Source: Symsagittifera roscoffensis
Lineage: Eukaryota > Xenacoelomorpha > Acoela > Convolutidae
Direction: 5' to 3'
DNA: 64,000 nucleotides
Assembly: GCF_963678635.1 (NCBI RefSeq)
Contig: NC_087069.1
Location: forward strand, 32,881,090 to 32,945,089
The notes beneath the pieces are model-generated. The model saw only the letters and a program-made list of their open reading frames with translations, did no database searches and was not told the origin of the DNA. Below are positions 50,665 to 61,596 of the stretch, in pieces (position 1 is the stretch's first letter; each line of letters starts with the position of its first letter). Both the position numbers and the translations under genes were made by a program.

Positions 50665-51192
50665 TTATGAGGGCGATAAGCTTTGCGCCAAAAAGAAAGT
50701 TCTTAGTGGTTCGGGTATTTTGCTATCTCCAATGAGGTTTATCAGCTTAGTTAGCGATTTCAGAAAATTAAGTCCTGCACTGCCATTCGACTTACTAACA
50801 AGATCTTTAAACATATGAGGAACTATTTTATCAGGACCTGCTGCTGATCCGTTTGGAAAGGACATTATCGCTTTGTATAGGTCGAAATCGCTTATGAAAA
50901 AACTATCCAACTTTTCTCGCTGCGGGTGCTTAGACAACAATTTTTGATAGTTATCAGTTGAAAAAGGAGCTATTTTGTCATCCGAAACAGCAAGACTTAT
51001 TCCTCCCTTTACATTTCCTTCATCGAGCTTACTACTTATTAACTTTATTCTCTGCTCGAGGTCACTCAGAGGCGGGCTTGAAACTTGGGGATGGGGTTTT
51101 GGAAGTGACACGTCATTTGCTCGAATTTTTTTATTTATCAAAGAACTCATGCTTGTGGTCTGTTTGCGTCCACTTCTTTTCGGATGCTCCAC
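50665..51192 (-). pseudogene. RT N-terminal (fingers) segment (right copy)
   Basis: It contains FPNGSAAGPDKIVP, the conserved start of the RT. It runs out of frame at about 50690 by one base relative to the RT ORF, as in the left copy, so the break predates the duplication. Confidence 0.75.
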
Positions 51193-51577
51193 AAAAAAAC
51201 AAGAACGACGTTAAAAAAATTAGCCATTTTGTAACATCTTCTACATTGTAGACGATGTCATTTATTTTGTCCGACAGACTTTCCGCCAAGGGAACACGCG
51301 AGTCTTTTGGTACTCTCTTGAGTACTCGGACATTTGAGATGGCTGTATTAACATAATTGTCTACCACTAAATCATTACCTATTGTTGCTTTATTAACAGA
51401 TTTTACATCAACGCATAAAGGACACTGAAACCATTGGATTTTCTTAGAGTTGCTAAGAGAAATATTTACACAACTGATATGATACCAACTAGAACAACAA
51501 TCACATCTAATCCAATTTATCAGTCCTGAAGGTTTTAAGCAATCTTTGCTTGTACACTCTTTGTTGTTTTCCCTCAT
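51131..51577 (-). CDS. PHD-finger N-terminal ORF (right copy)
   Basis: C4HC3 finger with CDCCSSWYHISC and a closing CPLC, then a Ser/Val-rich linker. It differs from the left copy by one residue near the start (Lys to Glu). It overlaps the fingers ORF in another frame. Confidence 0.75.
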   Translation of the reverse strand: MRENNKECTSKDCLKPSGLINWIRCDCCSSWYHISCVNISLSNSKKIQWFQCPLCVDVKSVNKATIGNDLVVDNYVNTAISNVRVLKRVPKDSRVPLAESLSDKINDIVYNVEDVTKWLIFLTSFLFFCGASEKKWTQTDHKHEFFDK

Positions 51578-52362
51578 CTTGACGCAGCATAAAGGTTTAA
51601 AAAAAAGGATTTTTACTGGACTTTAGGGGACTGAACTAACCCATGATAAGCGATTAGTGGGAATTTTACAAATCAGCAAATAAAAAAAAGACAACTAAAT
51701 TAATTTAATTTTTAAAATCGAATTATAAAAATCAAAAACAAGGAACAATCTCACCCGAGTTCAGTAGGTCCAGCGGCGCACCACCAGACTCCTCAAGCCA
51801 GTTCCAGATTCCCACCTCCCCACAGAACACCACTTGACAGACCTGTCTCTAAAATCCCTCAGAGGGCGCTCCACATACAGGCACAAAAATCAAACATAAC
51901 AAGTCTATTTAATAAGTTTATCACATCAATTAGGCTAATACGGTGGTTTGACCTTATAATTCGATTTGTTTATACTTAAATAAACAAACCTTGTCGCACA
52001 AAATTGCTTTAACAAAACCAAGCGGTTAAAAAAACCAGCTGATGTTTTTTTTCCACAGGAAAATTGCGTTGAAAACTTATTTAAAACAAAAAAAGACTAG
52101 CCCAAAAATCTTCAGGTGTAAGTAACGCAAAAATAATATAAGTAAACGATGACCGGCAAATAAGGCGATCGCCTTTAAGGCGACAACAGTCTATGATTGG
52201 ACTTTTAGACATCGAAGTAATTTTCTGAGAAGTTTTCAACGCAAAATGGTTGTTTTACCATGCGCAATACATTACTGAGAAAAACAAAATGCAAAAATCA
52301 TTCGAAGAAAAACTATGAAATTGTGAACTCGAACGTATTCGGAACTATTTTCATCATCAGTT
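51578..52362. other. 5' region of the minus-strand LINE (right copy)
   Basis: Non-coding, with the inverted repeat arms near 52062 and 52230 and the palindrome AAGGCGATCGCCTT at 52162-52175. Confidence 0.5.
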
Positions 52363-52497
52363 TAATGAAAATGACATAAAATGATTTACAGACGTTAAAA
52401 CATCATAAAAGACTCTTAAATGGTTCTGAACAATAAATAAAATCTATCCACCAATCAAATTAAGCATTATTAGGTAAGAATTTGGTAACTCATCTCT
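52363..52497. other. Junction between the duplicated block and a truncated LINE
   Basis: About 120 AT-rich bases with no ORF. From about 52490 coding sense begins (SLAKKCGG), marking the 5' truncation point of the next LINE. Confidence 0.5.
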
Positions 52498-54293
52498 TTG
52501 GCCAAGAAATGTGGAGGAATACGCCCGATCGCGATTGGAGACACTTTGCGAAGACTCACTTCCAAATGCATTTCACGGCGCATGCTGGAAAAATTCAACG
52601 ATTATTTTTGGCCTTTTCAGCTAGGAGCTGGTGTTAAACACGGGAGTGAGACGGCGGCCCATGTAGCGCGCGATTTCATTGAATGCGCAGAACGTGATCA
52701 AGCCTTTGTCAAAATTGACTTTGCCAACGCCTTCAACAGTGTAAGACGTGATGTCATTTTGAAAACCATCAATGAACACGCCCCGGAGATCCTTAGCTTG
52801 GTGAAACTCTGCTACGAAGACAGCAGTTTCTTGATATATGGTACCTTCACCATCAAATCAGCAGAAGGGATTCAGCAAGGCGATCCCTTGGCTACCTTTG
52901 GCTTTTGTCTTGTCCTACATCCTGCTTTGCAGAACTTCTTGAGCAAGCTGAAAACTGGATACCTGGATGACGTTGCTTTTGCTGATGAATGGCGCACCAC
53001 TCTCCATGATCTTCTGAGTATCAAACAAGCATGATAGAAACTTCTAGGGGCTGGTCTAGGTACTAGGTCGATTCGAGCAGAGTTAGTGGACAAACTTACG
53101 AAACTCAAGACACTCATGCAGCGAACAGCTTCTTTACCATTTCAAACCGCTTTCTTTCTCATTAAAAATTGTTTCTTTGTCCCTAAACTTATGTATGTCC
53201 TTCGCGCTAGTCCTGCCTTTGAACACACATATTCACTCGACGAAATCGACACACTTGTATGCCTGAACTTGAGAGAATCTTCAACTGCATCATTTCCGAT
53301 GTCTCTTTCAGTCAAATTTGCTTGCCCGCGAAACAAGGAGGTTTTGGTCTTCAAAAAACCAGCACTCTCAGCTCATCAGCATTTATTGCTTCTTTTCTTT
53401 CCACTGAAAATTTACGGCACCGCTTTGCTCCTGAAATAAGAAATCCTGGTCTTTTCAACGAAGCCGTCGACCACTGGGAGTCTCTCAGCAACCACCGATT
53501 TGAAGACTTAACCCCCCAGTGCGCTCAAAAATTTTGGACAAAACCTATCTACGAACAACAATCCGCAAACATTTTGAGCAATTGTACCGACGAAAACTCA
53601 CTTGCTCGTTATCACGGCTGTCGCACGGTAGGTTCAGGCGCTTGGCTGGACGTCCTTCCTTCTCGTCCGCTGGGTCTGACTTTGTCCGATGATGAGTTCC
53701 GTATTTCAGCTGGTCTGCGTATAGGAGCCCCAGTAACCGCACAACACACGTGCAAATGTGGTTATGTCGCAGCAACAGATGGAAGACAAGCACTTGTCTG
53801 CCCGAAGATCATGCACAGGTTCATCAGACACTCGAATGGCAACATGATCATTAAAGATTCTATAAAATCACTCGGTATCAGTTCCACACTAGAACCTATC
53901 GGGCTGCTACGCAAATATGGACGCAGACCAGATGGACACACACTAATGCCATGGCAGCGAGGACGGACCTTGGCATGGGACTTCACATGTATAAGTTGTT
54001 TGGCAAACTCTAATCTGCGACTGGGAGTTCTTCCGGGTGCCAAAGCAGCTTCCGAGGCCGAAGTCCGCAAAAGAAACCACTATTCAGACCTCCCTTCCAC
54101 TGTAATTTTCAAACCCGTTGCCATGGAAACACTGGGTGGCTCTGGTAGGTCTACTGCAGTTTTCTTGAAAGAACTTGCAAGGCGAATAACAGTCTTAACG
54201 GGTGAGAAACTAGCTTTTAAATTTCTCAAACAAAAGCTAGACCTAGCGATTCAGCGCGGGAACGCTGGATGCATCCTTGAGGCAACTAGTTGA
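52498..54293 (+). pseudogene. 5'-truncated LINE with RT and restriction-like endonuclease
   Basis: The first part (52498-53034) encodes GGIRPIAIGDTLRR, IDFANAFNSV, QQGDPLATF and YLDDVAF, then breaks near 53035, where sequence seems to be missing. A short piece (53086-53250) continues the thumb, and the frame from 53259 gives QICLPAKQGGFGLQ, the C-x-C...C knot (HTCKCGYVAATDG), RPDGHTLMPW and LAWDFTCISCLA, ending in AIQRGNAGCILEATS. It is the same class as the minus-strand LINE but a clearly different family. It is dead because of at least two breaks. Confidence 0.85.
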
Positions 54294-54695
54294 CACACAC
54301 CCTTCGCTTTACTGCTTCAACTGTAAACTGTGCGGTATATACGCTCTTTTTATTTCTTGTTCAATTTAATTGACTTCTTTGAAATTTTCCTTTAACTTTT
54401 GAGATTTTGAATCCTACCTAACGTTTCCTTAAACTAACTTCTCGATTTTACAATTTTTTTGAACGACATGTTGATATTCTAAGCCAAAAGAAACTTTGCG
54501 CTACAATCGAAGTGGTAGCTCCCTACTTCTGAACCCAATTTTATTCTTTACAGTTCAATGGGAGGATTTGATGTTTTCTACAATGAATTGTGTTAATTGT
54601 CAAATTGAACGAGTTCGGAGGGGTTAATGTGGAGTGACATGTGAATTTTAGCCTTATTGCTGTGATAAACTTATTAAATAGTTTCATATCTCGCA
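54294..54695 (+). other. 3' UTR of the truncated LINE joined to the 5' UTR of the next
   Basis: Non-coding, T-rich, present three times (54294, 56836 and 59382 onward). The exact point where one element ends and the other starts is not marked by a poly(A) or target duplication that I can see. Confidence 0.45.
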
Positions 54696-54902
54696 ATGTC
54701 AAGACGAAATCGAGACGCTCACTTTGTCTCCGATGTTCCTGGTGAGTTGTGCGGGAAGTGCAACAAGATTGGCGGTAACCAATGGATTCAGTGTGACCTA
54801 TGCGACCTCTGGTATCACTACAACTGCTCGGGAATCCCAGTGGACCTTCTACCACAAATAGTAGAAGTTAAGTTGCTCCTGTTCAAATGCAATATTTGTT
54901 AA
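54696..54902 (+). pseudogene. PHD-finger ORF, unit 1 (stopped)
   Basis: It encodes a C4HC3 PHD finger (LCGKCNKIGG, QCDLCDLWYHYNC, CNIC). A TAA at 54900-54902 ends it right after the finger, whereas unit 3 has TTA there and reads on to 154 aa. This is the N-terminus of a CR1/L2-like LINE ORF. Confidence 0.75.
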
Positions 54903-55179
54903 CAAAAGAAGTTTTTTGTTCTTTCATCTTCTACTATTCAAGAAGTCAAAAAGGATGCTCTCTCTGAGCTTCCTGCGACTATTGATAGCGTTGTCAAAGA
55001 AAATATTGCCAATTCTGTACCTGTGTCTGATACAAGTTATGCAGCTGCTACTGCCACGCCTGTTGTTCCTGTTATACCTGTATCTGCTCGAGCTGATGTT
55101 CATTGGACTCATGAGTTGAAGTTTGATAGTATTTCTGAAAGCAAAGGCGAATTCAACTAACAAAAAAAAGTCTGATGTT

Positions 55180-55550
55180 TTCAATTTGAAAGCTATTTTG
55201 TCACATCTTGGGGAAGAAAACCACGTACGTCAGAAGTCCTTTGTCTTGTTGAAATCCACTCGCAGTTCGATTGCAAAAAGCTTCTATCCGAGTCTTACAA
55301 GCTGAAAACTTATTGTTCTCCTGTTTACATTTCGAAATCGTTCTCTCCCTCAGAGCAGATCACAATGCGTAAACTCCTCAAAATGAGATCTGATGTATCA
55401 ACAAGAGACAACATTCCGAAAAAAGACCTCAAAATACGTAATCTGAAGTTACTTCATAATGGTGTTGACGTTACCGCTCCTGAACAACTGTTAGAGTTAA
55501 AGTTAATTAGTTGACTGTTAGAGTTAAAGCTAATTATTATTCAAAGTCTT
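55180..55550 (+). pseudogene. Remnant of the LINE linker region, unit 1
   Basis: Short open pieces encode KSTRSSIAKSFYPS and then MRKLLKMRSDVSTRDN with a Lys-rich, helical character, as in LINE ORF1-type domains. A near-perfect direct repeat (CTGTTAGAGTTAAAG, at about 55488 and 55515) ends the segment. The same repeat is in units 2 and 3. Confidence 0.4.
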
Positions 55551-56356
55551 ATCAATATCTTCCAGCATATCAAGCTTTCTAATTTTCTTTCTTCCAGCTC
55601 TGTCGAGATACTCTTTATTACTGAGACATGGCTTTATAAAGATATTACTTGCCATGAACTTTTCCCATTTAATGATTTCGTTGTAGTTTCTCGCTGTGAC
55701 AGCTTAAACGGTGTCCACGGTGGTGTTCTTATTGCATACAGTAAAGGTTATTCTTTCAATCTCCTTTATTCCTAAAGTTTTCGTGACTTCAGTTGTTCAA
55801 TTCTCATCAAAGTCAATCAGACGGTTTTTGCTTTGAGGATTGTTTATAATCCCTCTCTCAGTTCCGACTATTGCGTTGAGTCATCTACACTTATAAAAAC
55901 TATTCAAAACCATCATGAGGAGGTGCTGAAACACATCGTCGCTGCCCGTCAGATAAAACTGTGTTTGCTGTTCTAGGAGACTTCAATTTAGCTGACGTCT
56001 GTTGGAGCTCATACTATGCATCCTCTGAAAATTCGATGAAAATTTTGAGCGCGTTGATGATCAATTAGTGAATTTTCCGACTATTTTGTCTGGTAATACT
56101 CTAGATATTTTCTGTTCGAATGATCCGCAGAGATTTGTTGTCCATCGTTCAGAGAAATTCTACTCAGACCATAATCCAATTTTAGCTCATTTGCATGTCT
56201 CTAGTGATGATTGTTTTACACCTGATGTCTCAAAGCAAATGTATTCAAAGAAGATTCTCAACACGAAACGTTTAAGTTGCTTGTTAGAACCTCTTTTAAC
56301 CAAGTCGTGTTCAAATTCTCAAAGTGATTTCCTGTCTACTTTTGATATTTCTTTTT
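55551..56356 (+). pseudogene. EEP (APE-type) endonuclease remnant, unit 1
   Basis: Motifs in order across frames: FITETWL (catalytic Glu) near 55615, HGGVLIAYSKG near 55720, LGDFN near 55975, and SDHNPI near 56168. These are the signatures of the AP-endonuclease-like domain of LINEs. Several stops and shifts break it. It is joined at its 3' end directly to the endonuclease part of the other LINE. Confidence 0.7.
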
Positions 56357-56835
56357 ACAGGTTCATCAGACACTCGAATGGCAACATGATCATTAAAGAT
56401 TCTATAAAATCACTCGGTATCAGTTCCACACTAGAACCTATCGGGCTGCTACGCAAATATGGACGCAGACCAGATGGACACACACTAATGCCATGGCAGC
56501 GAGGACGGACCTTGGCATGGGACTTCACATGTATAAGTTGTTTGGCAAACTCTAATCTGCGACTGGGAGTTCTTCCGGGTGCCAAAGCAGCTTCCGAGGC
56601 CGAAGTCCGCAAAAGAAACCACTATTCAGACCTCCCTTCCACTGTAATTTTCAAACCCGTTGCCATGGAAACACTGGGTGGCTCTGGTAGGTCTACTGCA
56701 GTTTTCTTGAAAGAACTTGCAAGGCGAATAACAGTCTTAACGGGTGAGAAACTAGCTTTTAAATTTCTCAAACAAAAGCTAGACCTAGCGATTCAGCGCG
56801 GGAACGCTGGATGCATCCTTGAGGCAACTAGTTGA
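56068..56835 (+). pseudogene. Chimeric ORF: EEP nuclease end fused in frame to a restriction-like endonuclease end
   Basis: A single 255-codon frame starts in the EEP C-terminus (LDIFCSNDPQRFVVHRSE, SDHNPILAHLH), crosses the junction at about 56357, and continues as the zinc-side RHSNGNMIIKDS and RPDGHTLMPW endonuclease end. The fusion is in frame. It joins parts of two unrelated LINE nucleases, each incomplete, so activity is unlikely. Confidence 0.8.
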
Positions 56836-57237
56836 CACACACCCTTCGCTTTACTGCTTCAACTGTAAACTGTGCGGTATATACGCTCTTTTTATTTCTT
56901 GTTCAATTTAATTGACTTCTTTGAAATTTTCCTTTAACTTTTGAGATTTTGAATCCTACCTAACGTTTCCTTAAACTAACTTCTCGATTTTACAATTTTT
57001 TTGAACGACATGTTGATATTCTAAGCCAAAAGAAACTTTGCGCTACAATCGAAGTGGTAGCTCCCTACTTCTGAACCCAATTTTATTCTTTACAGTTCAA
57101 TGGGAGGATTTGATGTTTTCTACAATGAATTGTGTTAATTGTCAAATTGAACGAGTTCGGAGGGGTTAATGTGGAGTGACATGTGAATTTTAGCCTTATT
57201 GCTGTGATAAACTTATTAAATAGTTTCATATCTCGCA

Positions 57238-57444
57238 ATGTCAAGACGAAATCGAGACGCTCACTTTGTCTCCGATGTTCCTGGTGAGTTGTGCGGGAAG
57301 TGCAACAAGATTGGCGGTAACCAATGGATTCAGTGTGACCTATGCGACCTCTGGTATCACTACAACTGCTCGGGAATCCCAGTGGACCTTCTACCACAAA
57401 TAGTAGAAGTTAAGTTGCTCCTGTTCAAATGCAATATTTGTTAA
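57238..57444 (+). pseudogene. PHD-finger ORF, unit 2 (stopped)
   Basis: Same as unit 1, including the TAA at its end (57442-57444). Confidence 0.75.
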
Positions 57445-58089
57445 CAAAAGAAGTTTTTTGTTCTTTCATCTTCTACTATTCAAGAAGTCAAAAAGGATGC
57501 TCTCTCTGAGCTTCCTGCGACTATTGATAGCGTTGTCAAAGAAAATATTGCCAATTCTGTACCTGTGTCTGATACAAGTTATGCAGCTGCTACTGCCACG
57601 CCTGTTGTTCCTGTTATACCTGTATCTGCTCGAGCTGATGTTCATTGGACTCATGAGTTGAAGTTTGATAGTATTTCTGAAAGCAAAGGCGAATTCAACT
57701 AACAAAAAAAAGTCTGATGTTTTCAATTTGAAAGCTATTTTGTCACATCTTGGGGAAGAAAACCACGTACGTCAGAAGTCCTTTGTCTTGTTGAAATCTA
57801 CTCGCAGTTCGATTGCAAAAAGCTTCTATCCGAGTCTTACAAGCTGAAAACTTATTGTTCTCCTGTTTACATTTCGAAATCGTTCTCTCCCTCAGAGCAG
57901 ATCACAATGCGTAAACTCCTCAAAATGAGATCTGATGTATCAACAAGAGACAACATTCCGAAAAAAGACCTCAAAATACGTAATCTGAAGTTACTTCATA
58001 ATGGTGTTGACGTTACCGCTCCTGAACAACTGTTAGAGTTAAAGTTAATTAGTTGACTGTTAGAGTTAAAGCTAATTATTATTCAAAGT

Positions 58090-58978
58090 CTTATCAATAT
58101 CTTCCAGCATATCAAGCTTTCTAATTTTCTTTCTTCCAGCTCTGTCGAGATACTCTTTATTACTGAGACATGGCTTTATAAAGATATTACTTGCCATGAA
58201 CTTTTCCCATTTAATGATTTCGTTGTAGTTTCTCGCTGTGACAGCTTAAACGGTGTCCACGGTGGTGTTCTTATTGCATACAGTAAAGGTTATTCTTTCA
58301 ATCTCCTTTATTCCTAAAGTTTTCGTGACTTCAGTTGTTCAATTCTCATCAAAGTCAATCAGACGGTTTTTGCTTTGAGGATTGTTTATAATCCCTCTCT
58401 CAGTTCCGACTATTGCGTTGAGTCATCTACACTTATAAAAACTATTCAAAACCATCATGAGGAGGTGCTGAAACACATCGTCGCTGCCCGTCAGATAAAA
58501 CTGTGTTTGCTGTTCTAGGAGACTTCAATTTAGCTGACGTCTGTTGGAGCTCATACTATGCATCCTCTGAAAATTCGATGAAAATTTTGAGCGCGTTGAT
58601 GATCAATTAGTGAATTTTCCGACTATTTTGTCTGGTAATACTCTAGATATTTTCTGGTCGAATGATCCGCAGAGATTTGTTGTCCATCGTTCAGAGAAAT
58701 TCTACTCAGACCATAATCCAATTTTAGCTCATTTGCATGTCTCTAGTGATGATTGTTTTACACCTGATGTCTCAAAGCAAATGTATTCAAAGAAGATTCT
58801 CAACACGAAACGTTTAAGTTGCTTGTTAGAACCTCTTTTAACCAAGTCGTGTTCAAATTCTCAAAGTGATTTCCTGTCTACTTTTGATATTTCTTTTAAA
58901 GCTGCACTTGATGATTATGCCCTAAAAAGAGTAAAAAAAGACTTGATTTTCCTTATTACTACTCTTCTCAATCTATTC
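58090..58978 (+). pseudogene. EEP endonuclease remnant, unit 2
   Basis: Same motifs as unit 1, with a Trp (TGG) where unit 1 has Cys (TGT) in the LDIFxSND segment, which is the usual residue for LINEs. It extends to KAALDDYALKRVKKDL before the second junction. Confidence 0.7.
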
Positions 58979-59381
58979 ATCAGTTCCACACTAGAACCTA
59001 TCGGGCTGCTACGCAAATATGGACGCAGACCAGATGGACACACACTAATGCCATGGCAGCGGATGGGACTTCACATGTATAAGTTGTTTGGCAAACTCTA
59101 ATCTGCGACTGGGAGTTCTTCCGGGTGCCAATGCAGCTTCCGAGGCCGAAGTCCGCAAAAGAAACCACTATTCAGACCTCCCTTCCACTGTAATTTTCAA
59201 ACCCGTTGCCATGGAAACACTGGGTGGCGCTGGTAGGTCTACTGCAGTTTTCTTGAAAGAACTTGCAAGGCGAATAACAGTCTTAACGGGTGAGAAACTA
59301 GCTTTTAAATTTCTCAAACAAAAGCTAGACCTAGCGATTCAGCGCGGGAACGCTGGATGCATCCTTGAGGCAACTAGTTGA
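58979..59381 (+). pseudogene. Endonuclease 3' fragment heading unit 3, with an internal deletion
   Basis: It begins inside SSTLEPIGLLRKYGRRPDGH and lacks about 15 bases near 59062 that the other two copies have (between CAGCG and GGGACTTC), which breaks the frame. The end 59088-59381 is otherwise as in the other copies. Confidence 0.8.
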
Positions 59382-59783
59382 CACACACCCTTCGCTTTAC
59401 TGCTTCAACTGTAAACTGTGCGGTATATACGCTCTTTTTATTTCTTGTTCAATTTAATTGACTTCTTTGAAATTTTCCTTTAACTTTTGAGATTTTGAAT
59501 CTTACCTAACGTTTCCTTAAACTAACTTCTCGATTTTACAATTTTTTCGAACGACATGTTGATATTCTTAGCCAAAAGAAACTTTGCGCTACAATCGAAG
59601 TGGTAGCTCCCTACTTCTGAACCCAATTTTATTCTTTACAGTTCAATGGGAGGATTTGATGTTTTCTACAATAAATTGTGTTAATTGTCAAATTGAACGA
59701 GTTCGGAGGGGTTAATGTGGAGTATCATGTGAATTTTAGCCTTATTGCGGTGATAAACTTATTAAATAGTTTCATATCTCGCA

Positions 59784-60248
59784 ATGTCAAGACGAAATCG
59801 AGATGCTCACTTTGTCTCCGATGTTCCTGGTGAGTTGTGCGGGAAGTGCAACAAGATTGGCGGTAACCAATGGATTCAGTGTGACCTATGCGACCTCTGG
59901 TATCACTACAATTGCTCGGGAATCCCAGTGGACCTTCTACCACAAATAGTAGAAGTTAAGTTGCTCCTGTTCAAATGCAATATTTGTTTACAAAAGAAGT
60001 TTTTTGTTCTTTCATCTTCTACTATTCAAGAAGTCAAAAAGGATGCTCTCTCTGAGCTTCCTGCGACTATTGATAGCGTTGTCAAAGAAAATTTTGCCGA
60101 TTATGTACCTGTGTCTGATACAAGTTATGCAGCTGCTACTGCCACGCCTGTTGTTCCTGTTATACCTGTATCTGCTCGAGCTGATGTTCATTGGACTCAT
60201 GAGTTGAAGTTTGATAGTATTTCTGAAAGCAAAGGCGAATTCAACTAA
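59784..60248 (+). CDS. PHD-finger ORF of the CR1/L2-like LINE, unit 3 (154 aa)
   Basis: The finger is intact (CGKC, CDLC, HYNC, CNIC) and the ORF reads through the site that is TAA in units 1 and 2. It continues LQKKFFVLSSSTIQEVKKD into an acidic linker. This is the least damaged version in the window and probably reflects the older form. Confidence 0.7.
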   Translation: MSRRNRDAHFVSDVPGELCGKCNKIGGNQWIQCDLCDLWYHYNCSGIPVDLLPQIVEVKLLLFKCNICLQKKFFVLSSSTIQEVKKDALSELPATIDSVVKENFADYVPVSDTSYAAATATPVVPVIPVSARADVHWTHELKFDSISESKGEFN

Positions 60249-60599
60249 CAAAAAAAAGTCTGATGTTTTCAATTTGAAAGCTATTTTGTCACATCTTGGG
60301 GAAGAAAACCACGTACGTCAGAAGTCCTTTGTCTTGTTGAAATCCACTCGCAGTTCGATTGCAAGAAGCTTCTATCCGAGTCTTACAAGCTGAAAATTTA
60401 TTGTTCTCCTGTTTACATTTCGAAATCGTTCTCTCCCTCAGAGCAGATCACAATGCGTAAACTCCTCAAAATGAGATCTGATGTATCAACAAGAGACAAC
60501 ATTCCGAAAAAAGAACTGATAATACGTAATCTGAAGTTACTTCATAATGGTGTTGACGTTACCGCTCCTGAACGACTGTTAGAGTTAAAGTTAATTAGT

Positions 60600-61596
60600 T
60601 GACTGTTAGAGTTAAAGCTAATTATTGTTCAAAGTCTTATCAATATCTTCCAGCATATCAAGCTTTCTAATTTTCTTTCTTCCAGCTCTGTCGAGATACT
60701 CTTTATTACTGAGACATGGCTTTATAAAGATATTACTTGCCATGAACTTTTCCCATTTAATGATTTCGTTGTAGTTTCTCGCTGTGACAGCTTAAACGGT
60801 GTCCACGGTGGTGTTCTTATTGCATACAGTAAAGGTTATTCTTTCAATCTCCTTTATTCCTAAAATTTTCGTGACTTCAGTTGTTCAATTCTCATCAAAG
60901 TCAATCAGACGGTTTTTGCTTTGAGGATTGTTTATAATCCCTCTCTCAGTTCTGACTATTGCGTTGAGTCATCTACACTTATAAAAACTATTCAAAACCA
61001 TCATGACGAGGTGCTGAAACACATCGTCGCTGCCCGTCAGATAAAACTGTGTTTGCTGTTTTAGGAGACTTCAATTTAGCTGACGTCTGTTGGAGCTCAT
61101 ACTATGCATCCTCTGAATATTCGATGAAAATTTTGAGCGCGTTGATGATCTCAATCTGTTTCAATTAGTGAATTTTCCGACTATTTTGTCTGGTAATACT
61201 CTAGATATTTTCTGGTCGAATGATCCGCAGAGATTTGTTGTCCATCGTTCAGAGAAATTCTACTTAGACCATAATCCAATTTTAGCTCATTTGCATGTCT
61301 CTAGTGATGATTGTTTTACACCTGATGTCTCAAAGCAAATGTATTTAAAGAAGATTCTCAACACGAAACGTTTAAGTTGCTTGTTAGAACCTCTTTTACC
61401 CAAGTCGTGTTCAAATTCCCAAAGTGATTTCCTCTCCACTTTTGATATTTCTATTAAAGCCGCACTTGATGATTATGCCCTAAAAAGAGTAAAAAAAAGA
61501 CTTGAATTTCCTTATTACTACTCTTCTCATTCTATTCATTTAGCCAATAAACTCAGAACTCTAGGACGGAAAAAGTTTCAAATCTGTCTTATATGA
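60600..61596 (+). pseudogene. EEP endonuclease region, unit 3
   Basis: Motifs as in the other units (FITETWL near 60706, LGDFN near 61063). The segment GATCTCAATCTGTTTCAATTAG at about 61147-61168 is 12 bases longer than in units 1 and 2. The third motif has LDHNPI instead of SDHNPI. Stops remain, so it is dead. Confidence 0.7.

Larger units (their letters stand above)
40392..52362. repeat. Right, uninterrupted copy of the ~12-kb duplicated block
   Basis: It matches 1-8699 joined to 27620-30893. It lacks the 18.9-kb LTR insertion and so preserves the empty target site near 49088-49091. After 52362 the sequence differs from that after 30893. On the left the block is continuous with the Gypsy element, so the real unit is probably 30894-52362. 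Confidence 0.93.
53815..56356 (+). repeat. Tandem LINE array, unit 1 (2542 bp)
   Basis: The unit is the endonuclease 3' end plus 3' UTR followed by the PHD and EEP-nuclease 5' half of a different LINE. The match to unit 2 has a constant offset of 2542 and very few differences. The junction to unit 2 is at the shared word ACAGGTTCATC. Confidence 0.88.
56357..58978 (+). repeat. Tandem LINE array, unit 2
   Basis: It starts with the fused endonuclease 3' part and repeats unit 1, then continues ~80 bases further into the EEP element (AAAGCTGCACTTGATG) before its own junction. That junction (ATCAGTTCC) is at a different place from the first one. Confidence 0.88.
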
